Source: Anaeromyxobacter sp. Fw109-5
GTDB lineage: Bacteria; Myxococcota; Myxococcia; Myxococcales; Anaeromyxobacteraceae
Direction of reading: 5' to 3'
DNA length: 64,000 nt
Assembly (NCBI RefSeq): GCF_000017505.1
Contig: NC_009675.1
Location: 2,170,001 to 2,234,000, forward strand
Shown: one piece after another, positions 58,027 through 64,000 of the stretch
How positions within the stretch are numbered: position 1 is the first letter of the stretch
Layout: every line of letters starts with the position of its first letter
The notes under the pieces: generated by a model
Databases searched by the model: none
Seen by the model: the letters and a program-made list of their open reading frames with translations, nothing else
Told to the model about the DNA's origin: nothing
Position numbers and translations under genes: made by a program

Positions 58027-58452
58027 GTGGCGGAGCGCTCCCGAAAGCCCGGGGAGACCTACGAGTCCTACGCCGAGCGCCTCATCCGCGAGGCGCAGGA
58101 GGAGGGCGCCTTCGACCGGCTCTCCGGGGCGGGCAAGCCGCTGCCGCTCTGCGGCGGGGCGCTCCCCGAGGCGTGGTGGATCAAGGAGAAGCTCCGGCGG
58201 GAGCAGCTGTCGAGCCTGCCGGACTCCATCGCCATCCGCCACGAGGCCGAGGCGGTGCTCGCCGCCGTGGCGCGCGAGGGCGACGAGCGGCTCGTCCGCG
58301 AGCGCCTCGAGGCGCTGAACGCCAGGATCCGCCGGCTGAACGCGACCTTCACCGGCTGGCCGCCCACCACGCTCGCGCCCCTCGACGTCGAGGAGGTCCT
58401 GCGACGCTGGCGAGCAGGGCGGCTCGACCCGGCCGCCGCGAGCGCGCCCTGA
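58027..58452 (+). CDS. DUF1992 family protein
   Basis: A 141-aa protein with GTG start. ESYAERLIREAQEEGAFDRLSGAGKPLPL then LPEAWWIKEKLRREQLSSLPDSIAI is the DUF1992 (DnaJ-homologue subfamily C member 28 conserved region) pattern; its role is unknown. It lies 49 bases after speA, in the same direction. A TTGCGC-16-TAATCG promoter-like pair precedes the GTG, but AAGCGAGG may also serve as ribosome site. Confidence 0.85.
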   Translation: MAERSRKPGETYESYAERLIREAQEEGAFDRLSGAGKPLPLCGGALPEAWWIKEKLRREQLSSLPDSIAIRHEAEAVLAAVAREGDERLVRERLEALNARIRRLNATFTGWPPTTLAPLDVEEVLRRWRAGRLDPAAASAP

Positions 58453-58471
58453 TCTCGGAGGAGCTCCTCGC

Positions 58472-58576
58472 GTGAAGGTCCCCGCCCTCGCCTCCTCGGT
58501 GCCTCGGCGGCGGCCGGACGACGAGCTCGAGGCGGCCCGGGAGAGCTCGCTGCGCGCGCTCGGCTCGTCGCGGTGA
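58472..58576 (+). CDS. Candidate small protein, 34 aa
   Basis: GTG 58472 follows GGAGGAG by 8 bases. All but one of its 34 sense codons end in G or C, far above what a random frame here would show. The product, MKVPALASSVPRRRPDDELE with an Ala/Ser/Arg-rich end, has no recognisable motif and no signal peptide. It follows the DUF1992 gene by 19 bases and could be coupled to it, or it may be a chance frame in GC-rich DNA. Confidence 0.3.
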   Translation: MKVPALASSVPRRRPDDELEAARESSLRALGSSR

Positions 58577-58676
58577 GTGCGGGTCGGGTCCCCCACAGGG
58601 CCGCGCGCGCAGGACGTGGCGGCGCCATGGTGGGCGGACCACCACGGGCGGCGCCGCGCCGCCACGAGGAGCGCGC

Positions 58677-58880
58677 ATGAGCGGGATCTACAAGAAGATC
58701 GAGATCGTCGGCACGTCGCCCACGAGCTTCGCCGAGGCCACGCGAATGGCCGTCGAGCAGGCGTCGAAGTCGATCCGGCACATGGCGTGGTTCGAGGTCG
58801 TCGAGCAGCGCGGGGCCATCAAGGATGGCAAGGTCTCGGAGTTCCAGGTCACGCTGCGCGTCGGGTTCAAGCTCGAGTGA
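58677..58880 (+). CDS. Dodecin
   Basis: A 67-aa flavin-binding, dodecameric storage protein. KKIEIVGTSPTSFAEATRMA and VEQASKSIRHMAWFEVVEQRG in parts, with the Trp-x-x-Val/Ile motif (AWFEV), are dodecin hallmarks; it binds riboflavin or FMN and may also bind CoA. GAGGAGCGCGC precedes the ATG. Confidence 0.93.
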   Translation: MSGIYKKIEIVGTSPTSFAEATRMAVEQASKSIRHMAWFEVVEQRGAIKDGKVSEFQVTLRVGFKLE

Positions 58881-59009
58881 GGGGATGAGCGCCGCGGGCG
58901 CCGGGAGCGCGGGCGTTCTCCCTCGGTGCATGAGGGACGTCCGCACGCGACTCTCGGTGAGCGGTGGGGGTGCTCACGCAGGGTGATCTCGGGTGGTCTC
59001 GGAGCCGAC

Positions 59010-59834
59010 ATGCCGACCCGGCCTCTGCCGCGCGACGTCTGGGCCGTAGGAGCGGCGTACGAGGCCTATGTCGGCCGCTGGAGCGAGCTCGTCGCGCGCG
59101 AGTTCGTGCGCTGGCTCGGCGTGCCCCCGCATCGCCGCTGGGTGGACGTCGGTTGCGGAGCGGGAGCGCTGGCGCGGGCGATCGTCGAGCTCGCCGCGCC
59201 CGAAACCGTGGTCGCGGTCGATCGCTCCAAGGGCTTCGTGACCCATGCACGCGCGGGCGCAGGCGATCCTCGGGTGGCGTTCCACGTCGGAGACGCGCAC
59301 TGGCTGGCGGTTCCGTCGAGCAGGTTCGACGTGGCCGTCTCGGGCCTGGTGCTCAACTTCGTGGCGGACCCGGGGAAGATGGTGTCCGAGATGGCGCGCG
59401 TGGGCCGGCCGGGGGCCACCGTCGGGCTGTACGTGTGGGACTACGCCAGCGGCGTGGAGCTGATGCGCCGGTTCTGGGACGCGGCGACGAGGCTGGACCC
59501 AGCGGCGGCAGCGCTCGACGAAGCCGTCCGCTTTCCGGGCTGCGCGCCCGCGCCGCTGGCGGCGCTCCTCGGCGCGGCGGGCCTGTCCGACGTCGAGACG
59601 CGCGCGATCGACGTGCCCACCCACTTCCGCGACTTCGACGACTACTGGTCGCCCTTTCTCGGCGGGCAGGGCCCCGCGCCGGCGTACGCCATGTCGCTGT
59701 CCGAGGACCGTCGCGTCGCGCTGCGCGAGGCCATCCGCGCGTCGTTGCCGGTGGCATCCGACGGGTCGATCGCGCTCACCGCACGCGCATGGGCGGTGCG
59801 CGGATCCAAGGCGCACGTCACGGCGCCGCCGTGA
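59010..59834 (+). CDS. Class I SAM-dependent methyltransferase
   Basis: A 274-aa methyltransferase. Motif I is WVDVGCGAGALARAIVE (about 43-59), motif II VVAVDRSKGFVTHARA, and post-I DVAVSGLVLNFVADPG with GRPGATVGLYVWDYASG. The fold is of the UbiE/methyltransferase_11 group. I start at ATG 59010 (GGAG five bases upstream); the frame from 58926 has an extra head that lacks conserved features. The target is unknown. Confidence 0.85.
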   Translation: MPTRPLPRDVWAVGAAYEAYVGRWSELVAREFVRWLGVPPHRRWVDVGCGAGALARAIVELAAPETVVAVDRSKGFVTHARAGAGDPRVAFHVGDAHWLAVPSSRFDVAVSGLVLNFVADPGKMVSEMARVGRPGATVGLYVWDYASGVELMRRFWDAATRLDPAAAALDEAVRFPGCAPAPLAALLGAAGLSDVETRAIDVPTHFRDFDDYWSPFLGGQGPAPAYAMSLSEDRRVALREAIRASLPVASDGSIALTARAWAVRGSKAHVTAPP

Positions 59835-60058
59835 GGTGAGACGGTGCGGTCCACGCGCCGAGGCCCGGACTGTGCGAGCCGGCGGGGTCGCGCTCCTCGT
59901 CGGTGGGACGCTGCGGCGCGCGTCCCGACACCCGCGCGCGCGCGGCGTTCGCGGAGTGTCATCGGCTCGCCGTTGCTGAAGCGGCGCACCACCACCACCT
60001 TCATGGAGCGGGGAGCCTTCCCGCGGCGAATCGAGCGACGTTGGAAGGGGGCGCGCGC

Positions 60059-60844
60059 ATGACGAAGTATCTTGCTGTGCTGGCGGGCGTGCTCGCGTTG
60101 GTGAGCTGTGCCTCTTCGAAGCCGTCGGAAAGACAGGAAGCCCCTACCACCGCGGCGGCCCCTTCGGCGACGCTGCCTCGGGCGAGCGCGCCGTCTCCCT
60201 CTCCCGGCGCGCCCGATCAGGCGAACGCTGACCTCGCGAGCGCGCAGGCGCGTCTCGAGGAGGCGCAACGTGAGCTGGAGCGGGCCAGGTCCGAGTGGGC
60301 CGCTGCGGACGCGGAGGCGCAGAGCGCGAAGAACCAGATGGACATGGCGAACAAGGGCGCGGACAGCGTGGCTCAGGCGCGCGCCGCCGAGCTCGCCCGC
60401 GCCGCCGAGGCGCACCAGCGCAGCGCCACCACGCACCTCGACTACGCGAACAAGCTCGTGGCAGCGCGCCGGGCCGACGTGGAGGTCGCGCAGCTCCACC
60501 TGCGCACCGTCGAGGCGGGAGGCGACGCCGCCGCGTCGACCTACCCGAGCCAGCAGACCGATCCGAAGCTGGTGGCCGCTCAGGACGCGGAGAAGGCCGC
60601 GCGCACCCGGGCATCGGAGCTCGGCCGGGCAGCGCTCGCCGCCCAGCGCGCGTGGGAGGACGCGGCCGGTCGCGCACGCGCCGGCGCCCCGACCGATGTG
60701 ACGACCAGCGGCACGGGGCTCGGTGACGCGACGGACACCGGCGGGCTCGGTGAAGGCACGGACACCGGCGGGCTCGGTGAAGGCACGGACACCGGCGCAG
60801 CCACTCCCGCGCCGAGCCCTCCGGCGCCGGAGCCGGGGCGCTGA
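60059..60844 (+). CDS. Coiled-coil lipoprotein with C-terminal 9-residue repeats
   Basis: A 261-aa lipoprotein (MTKYLAVLAGVLALVSCASS, Cys17). After a Pro/Ser/Ala linker, residues about 55-215 are heptad-patterned coiled coil rich in Ala, Glu, Arg and Gln, with two AAEAHQ-like stretches. The C-terminus has three 9-residue repeats, GEGTDTGGL-like, from a 27-bp tandem DNA repeat, then a Pro-rich end. It resembles envelope spacers such as OmpA- or Lpp-like linkers only in general character. No clear family. Confidence 0.7.
   Translation: MTKYLAVLAGVLALVSCASSKPSERQEAPTTAAAPSATLPRASAPSPSPGAPDQANADLASAQARLEEAQRELERARSEWAAADAEAQSAKNQMDMANKGADSVAQARAAELARAAEAHQRSATTHLDYANKLVAARRADVEVAQLHLRTVEAGGDAAASTYPSQQTDPKLVAAQDAEKAARTRASELGRAALAAQRAWEDAAGRARAGAPTDVTTSGTGLGDATDTGGLGEGTDTGGLGEGTDTGAATPAPSPPAPEPGR
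60722..60802 (+). repeat. 27-bp tandem repeat within the coiled-coil lipoprotein gene
   Basis: Three head-to-tail copies: 60722-60748 (diverged), 60749-60775 and 60776-60802, in phase, so each adds nine residues (Gly/Asp/Thr-rich). The last copy ends in GCGCAGCC instead of GCGGGCTC. Copy number could vary by slippage. Confidence 0.85.
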
Positions 60845-60994
60845 GCGGCATAGGGTTCCGACGTTCGTTGCGGCCGCACCAGCGGCGCGAGGCGGGCCGG
60901 CGCGGCCGGTAGAGCGAGACGAGCGCGGGCATGCGCGCTGCTCGCCTACGTCTGCGTAGCACAGCACGCTCGGGTCAGGTCGCGTCGGGATTGA

Positions 60995-61090
60995 CGGCAG
61001 AGCAGGGGAATCGAACCCCCCAACAGCGCCTCTCAGCACCATCCACCGGTTTTGAAGACCGGGCCCGGCACCAGCCTAGGACGCTCTGCC
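60995..61090 (-). tRNA. selC: tRNA-Sec (anticodon TCA)
   Basis: Read on the minus strand, an 8-bp acceptor stem (GGCAGAGC with GCTCTGCC) surrounds a D arm, the anticodon arm CCGGT-CTTCAAA-ACCGG with anticodon TCA, a long variable arm (GGTGCT-GAGA-GGCGCT) and a T arm GGGGG-TTCGATT-CCCCT. The 8-bp acceptor, long extra arm and TCA anticodon together identify selenocysteine tRNA. CCA is not encoded. It lies alone between the lipoprotein and HAD genes, without selA or selB nearby. Confidence 0.93.
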
Positions 61091-61139
61091 GCCCGTGGGT
61101 TTACGCGCGCCCCGCGGCAGCGTCAAGCGGCGGCGCGCC

Positions 61140-62789
61140 CTACTTCGACGCCTTCGACACGCGCGAGGGCCGGTCGCCGGCGACCGGGGCGGCGTGCTCG
61201 TCGCCCCACGGCGAGATGCGGGTGGGCGCGGCGCGCTCGTGCGGCATCGCGGCGCGGGGTGAGCGGAAGTACTGGATGGGCGAGTAGAAGACGAAGTTCG
61301 AGGCGCGGCTCGTGTACACGCAGGCGTAGTTCTCGACCTGCTCGGCGAAGCGCGAGTTCTCGTGCCCTTCCTTGAAGGTGAGCCCCCAGTAGGCGTTGAA
61401 GCCCTCCTCCACGGAGCGCTGCAGCTCGCGGATCCGGTCGTCGGCGTCCCGGCGGGCGTGCCGGAGCACCTCGAGCTCGGCCTTGTCGTGCCGCCGGGTC
61501 TCCTGAAGCCGCTCGCGCGCGCGGGGGTCGGGGGCGCGATCGATGCGCCGGTCGAGCGCGTTCAGCGCGGCCCGGTGCACCGAGATCTCGTCCTCGACCC
61601 GCACGCGCACCGCCTCGAGGCGCGCCAGCTCGGCCAGCGCGTCCTGGCTCTTCTCGAGCCAGGCCAGCTCCCGCTCGAGCTCCTCGACGACCATGCAGGT
61701 CCGCCAGAGCGAGCTCTTCTTCGACCGCAGGATGTCGCCGTAGATGTGGTCGCCGACGTACAGGATGCGGTCGCCGCCGATGCCGATGAGCCGCTCCAGC
61801 GTGGGCAGGTCGCCGCCCTCGTACCAGCGGCCGCGCTCGAGGGCGGTGGCCTCCCCCGCGCGCGAGCCGTCCGGCGCGAGCGCGTAGAGCGGCCGCCGGT
61901 CCGAGAAGAAGGCCGGCTTCGCCGCGCCGGTGATCACCGCGTCGAAGTAGTTCCGCCAGCTCGGGTACTCGGGCAGCACGCCGTCGAGGATGTACGACAT
62001 CACCGCGTCGGTGTAGTCCCACAGGGAGTTCGTGAGGACGAAGAGCTTCTTCCCGCCGGAGCGCAGCTTGTGCAGCGCCGGCCCGAGCTCGGGGTCCTTC
62101 AACAGGTATCGAGGCAGGTCCTTCTTCACCTCCGCCTTGAGCGTGCCGTCGCGGTGGACCGTGTCGATCGACTCGCGGATGTCGTCCCAGAGCTTCGAGT
62201 AGTCGACGCGCTGGCCGCCACCCTCGAGCAGCTCGATGATCTCGGCGAAGAGGCACGCCTCGGGGAGCGCGAAGAGCGTGTCGATCCAGGCGAAGCGGGG
62301 GGAGGAGAGGTGGACCTTCTCGTCGCGGTAGAGGCGCCGCTTCTCCTCGGGCGGCAGCGGCCGCCGCCCGTGGTAGCAGCGGCCCACGTGGTTGTGGCGA
62401 TCCATCTTGAAGATGTTGCCGTGCAGCTTGTCCATCACGAGCCCGCGGATCACGAAGACGGGGTCGTAGCGGAGCGCGCCGATCTGCGCGGGGTAGCCGA
62501 GCGCGGAGATCATGCGCGCGAGGGTCATCCCGAAGGCGAGCTCCTCGAGCCGCTGCAGGTGGTACATCGCGAGCGTGTAGTCCATGTCGAAGCCGACGAG
62601 CTCGATCTTGTCCATCCGGAGGTTCCGGTTGACGAAGATCTCCCGCGCGCGCGGCACCTCGCGGCCGGCGTGCGGCGTCTCGAGCAGCCTCAGGATCTCG
62701 GGCGCGTCGTACGCGCGCCCGCCGGCCGGCGCGACGGGCGCGTCCTGCAGGCCCGCGCCGGCGTGCGGCCCCCCTCTGGTGGTCGACAT
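61140..62789 (-). CDS. HAD-family 5'-nucleotidase (IMP/GMP-specific type)
   Basis: A 549-aa cytoplasmic enzyme. The HAD nucleophile motif is GFDMDYTLA with Asp68 and Asp70; KKLFVLTNSLWDYTDAVM holds the Thr motif and ILYVGDHIYGDILRSKK the acidic motif IV. The order and size match the HAD-IG 5'-nucleotidase family. A coiled region near residues 400-475 precedes the last domain (FNAYWGLTFKEGHENSRFAEQV in parts). TATCAC ends 8 bases before its ATG and a TTGAGC lies 17 bases further up, so a leaderless transcript is likely. Confidence 0.88.
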   Translation of the reverse strand: MSTTRGGPHAGAGLQDAPVAPAGGRAYDAPEILRLLETPHAGREVPRAREIFVNRNLRMDKIELVGFDMDYTLAMYHLQRLEELAFGMTLARMISALGYPAQIGALRYDPVFVIRGLVMDKLHGNIFKMDRHNHVGRCYHGRRPLPPEEKRRLYRDEKVHLSSPRFAWIDTLFALPEACLFAEIIELLEGGGQRVDYSKLWDDIRESIDTVHRDGTLKAEVKKDLPRYLLKDPELGPALHKLRSGGKKLFVLTNSLWDYTDAVMSYILDGVLPEYPSWRNYFDAVITGAAKPAFFSDRRPLYALAPDGSRAGEATALERGRWYEGGDLPTLERLIGIGGDRILYVGDHIYGDILRSKKSSLWRTCMVVEELERELAWLEKSQDALAELARLEAVRVRVEDEISVHRAALNALDRRIDRAPDPRARERLQETRRHDKAELEVLRHARRDADDRIRELQRSVEEGFNAYWGLTFKEGHENSRFAEQVENYACVYTSRASNFVFYSPIQYFRSPRAAMPHERAAPTRISPWGDEHAAPVAGDRPSRVSKASK

Positions 62790-62797
62790 GTGAGACC

Positions 62798-62826
62798 GTG
62801 ATAACCCGTCGCGGGCACCTGCTCAA
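62798..62826 (-). promoter_or_regulatory. Promoter of the HAD 5'-nucleotidase gene, leaderless type
   Basis: On the minus strand TTGAGC (62826-62821), 17-base spacer, TATCAC (62803-62798), then 8 bases to the ATG at 62789. Confidence 0.55.
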
Positions 62827-62902
62827 CGGCGGCGTTTCCCGGCGTCGCGCGGCGCGACCGGGAAAGTTGACCGCGCGGCCGCGCGTGGCAGCCTCGGACA
62901 CC

Positions 62903-63124
62903 GTGCCGAGGACGCGCCCCACGCTCGCCGAGCTTCTCGCCCGAGTGGAGGCGCTCGAGGATCGCGTCGCGCGGCTCGAGGCCGGGCGGGCACCGCCGGG
63001 CGACGGGCGCGCGGCCAAGGTGAAGCGGGAGCGCGAGGTGAAGCGCTGCCCCGGCTGCGGCCTGCCGCTGCGACGGCGCGCCGGCCGCTGCGCCGAGTGT
63101 GGCCGCCCGCTCGACTCCCTGTGA
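62903..63124 (+). CDS. Small coiled-coil/zinc-ribbon protein
   Basis: A 73-aa protein from GTG 62903. A short heptad segment (LAELLARVEALEDRVARLEAG) is followed by a basic linker and a zinc ribbon (CPGCGLPLRRRAGRCAECGR; CxxC x12 CxxC). TTGACC lies about 31 bases upstream and a CAGCCT hexamer 8 bases before the GTG. GTG 62885 is an alternative start. Function unknown; RNA or protein binding is possible. Confidence 0.6.
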   Translation: MPRTRPTLAELLARVEALEDRVARLEAGRAPPGDGRAAKVKREREVKRCPGCGLPLRRRAGRCAECGRPLDSL

Positions 63125-63130
63125 CGGACC

Positions 63131-63373
63131 CTAGTCGTCGGCGACGATGCTGGAGGCGGGGATCCCCAGCGCCCGCGCGATGGCGACCACGGTGGTGTAG
63201 GGCGGGTTCCGGCCGCCGCGCTCGATGAGGCTCACGTACGCCACGGACAGGTCGAGCGCCTCGGCGAGCGCCTCCTGCGTCAGCCCGCGCGTCCGGCGCT
63301 GCTCTCTGACGCGCTCCCCGAATCGGCGCAGCTCGTCGCGGCGGGGGTCTCGCTGTGACTTCGTCTTGGCCAT
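63131..63373 (-). CDS. XRE-family helix-turn-helix regulator
   Basis: An 80-aa protein with start MAKTKSQRDP. The HTH is clear: RRFGERVREQRRTRGLTQEALAEALDLSVAYVSLIERGGRNPPYTTVVAIARALGI in successive parts, the Cro/C1 type. No sensor domain follows. It probably binds an inverted repeat just upstream of its own gene. The reading frame continues upstream to 63547 but with no sensible start. Confidence 0.85.
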   Translation of the reverse strand: MAKTKSQRDPRRDELRRFGERVREQRRTRGLTQEALAEALDLSVAYVSLIERGGRNPPYTTVVAIARALGIPASSIVADD

Positions 63374-63393
63374 GCTGGGAGGCGATCTCCTGA

Positions 63394-63409
63394 GGTGTTG
63401 GGAAACACC
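63394..63409 (-). promoter_or_regulatory. Operator-like inverted repeat upstream of the XRE gene
   Basis: GGTGTT-GGGA-AACACC (63394-63409) is a perfect 6-bp inverted repeat 20 bases upstream of the XRE start. A second half-site, GATACACC (63420-63427), follows. This patch is AT-richer than the surroundings. Autoregulation is inferred. Confidence 0.55.
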
Positions 63410-63598
63410 ATAACGATCCGATACACCAACGGACCGCTCCTTTAGGGCCAGTTCCGGGCTGGCGTCCACGGACCCTCCGTTCAGCCTCCGCCGAGGTGCG
63501 CCACGTTCGGAGCGCCCCGCGCTCGCTCGATTTCGCCGCGGGTTCACGGCCTCTCGCGTGGACGCTGCGCCGCACGGCGGCTATGTTCGCGCGCGTAC

Positions 63599-64000
63599 AT
63601 GGCCACCCACCGCGCGCACACGCGCGTCCTCGACCTCGACAAGGTGAGGGCGCACACCCTCCCGAACGGCCTCCGCGTCCGGCTCCTTCCCGACCGGAGC
63701 GCACCCACCGCGAGCTACTACACCTTCTTCCAGGTCGGCTCGCGCAACGAGCGGCTCGGCACCACCGGCATCAGCCACCTCTTCGAGCACATGATGTTCA
63801 ACGGGGCGGCCAAGTACGGGCCGAAGGAGTTCGACCGCGTCCTCGAGTCGCGCGGCGGCCACTCGAACGCGTACACGTCGAACGACGTGACCGCGTACTA
63901 CGAGGACTTCGCGCCCGACGCGCTCGAGACGGTCATCGATCTCGAGGCGGACCGCATGCGGTCGCTCCGCCTCACCGCCGAGTCGCTGGAGCAGGAGCGC
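63599..64000 (+). CDS. M16 zinc metallopeptidase, N-terminal part
   Basis: The first 134 residues of a gene that runs off the right edge. The inverted zinc motif HxxEH is HLFEH (60-64) in GISHLFEHMMFNG, preceded by LPNGLRVRLLPD and followed by SNAYTSNDVTAYYEDF. This is a pitrilysin/insulinase-like peptidase or processing peptidase; signal peptide is not evident. TATGTT lies 11 bases before the ATG. Confidence 0.9.
   Translation, partial: MATHRAHTRVLDLDKVRAHTLPNGLRVRLLPDRSAPTASYYTFFQVGSRNERLGTTGISHLFEHMMFNGAAKYGPKEFDRVLESRGGHSNAYTSNDVTAYYEDFAPDALETVIDLEADRMRSLRLTAESLEQER

Noticed and set aside
53368-58665. A 1765-residue minus-strand frame covering the methyltransferase, ABC and speA regions
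   Set aside because: Only the first part downstream of 53997 is a real methyltransferase; the rest is antisense to speA and out of frame with the ABC transporter.
59844-60062. A 72-aa Arg-rich frame before the coiled-coil lipoprotein
   Set aside because: No ribosome site, overlaps the next gene, and composition is that of a GC-rich shadow.

Overview
The window is a very GC-rich bacterial chromosome segment; real genes carry G or C at almost every third codon position. Gene content fits a myxobacterium-like deltaproteobacterium (Myxococcota), most likely near Anaeromyxobacter: a KorBC-type 2-oxoacid:ferredoxin oxidoreductase, many lipoproteins and beta-barrel proteins, an NtrC-type regulator with a multi-TM sensor kinase, and biosynthetic arginine decarboxylase. 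The genus is my inference from recognition, not from a database search.

Layout. 1-0.97 kb: end of a 2-oxoacid:ferredoxin oxidoreductase operon with a strong terminator. 1-9.9 kb: TPR and Asp-rich lipoproteins, a ribbon-helix-helix regulator followed by two sugar-nucleotide SDR enzymes, MtgA, superoxide dismutase, a DUF1206 membrane protein, MutY, and a small gene interrupted by an apparent frameshift. 9.9-29.9 kb: a translation superlocus, str (rpsL-rpsG-fusA-tuf), S10, spc (with secY, adk, map) and alpha (rpmJ-rpsM-rpsK-rpsD-rpoA-rplQ). rplC (L3) is missing between rpsJ and rplD, and infA is missing between map and rpmJ. Both the rpsL and rpmJ leaders hold terminator-like hairpins between a promoter and the gene. 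30-36.4 kb: PAP2 phosphatase, rpsP-khpA-rimM-trmD-rplS, an SMC-like ATPase without a visible Walker A, YraN and RsmI.

36.4-53.3 kb: a flavin-oxidase/GNAT fusion, a dense palindromic repeat element, a beta-barrel protein, a sensor kinase/sigma54-regulator pair, a lytic transglycosylase, an HNH nuclease, a MinD-like ATPase translationally coupled to a J-like/RodZ-like HTH protein, an 88-aa conserved-looking protein, an RluD-type pseudouridine synthase, a peptidase-MA/TPR lipoprotein and two outer-membrane-type proteins. 53.3-64 kb: two methyltransferases, an ABC exporter, SpeA, a DUF1992 protein, dodecin, a coiled-coil lipoprotein with a 27-bp tandem repeat, an isolated tRNA-Sec gene (selC), a HAD 5'-nucleotidase, a zinc-ribbon protein, an XRE regulator and the start of an M16 peptidase.

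Two themes run across the window. Many non-ribosomal genes have a -10-like hexamer only 6-8 bases before the start codon, often with a TTGACC-type -35, which suggests leaderless transcripts; ribosomal and stress genes have leaders and Shine-Dalgarno sites. A bipartite intergenic repeat follows the stop codons of rplS and rluD. All long antisense reading frames were treated as high-GC artefacts.
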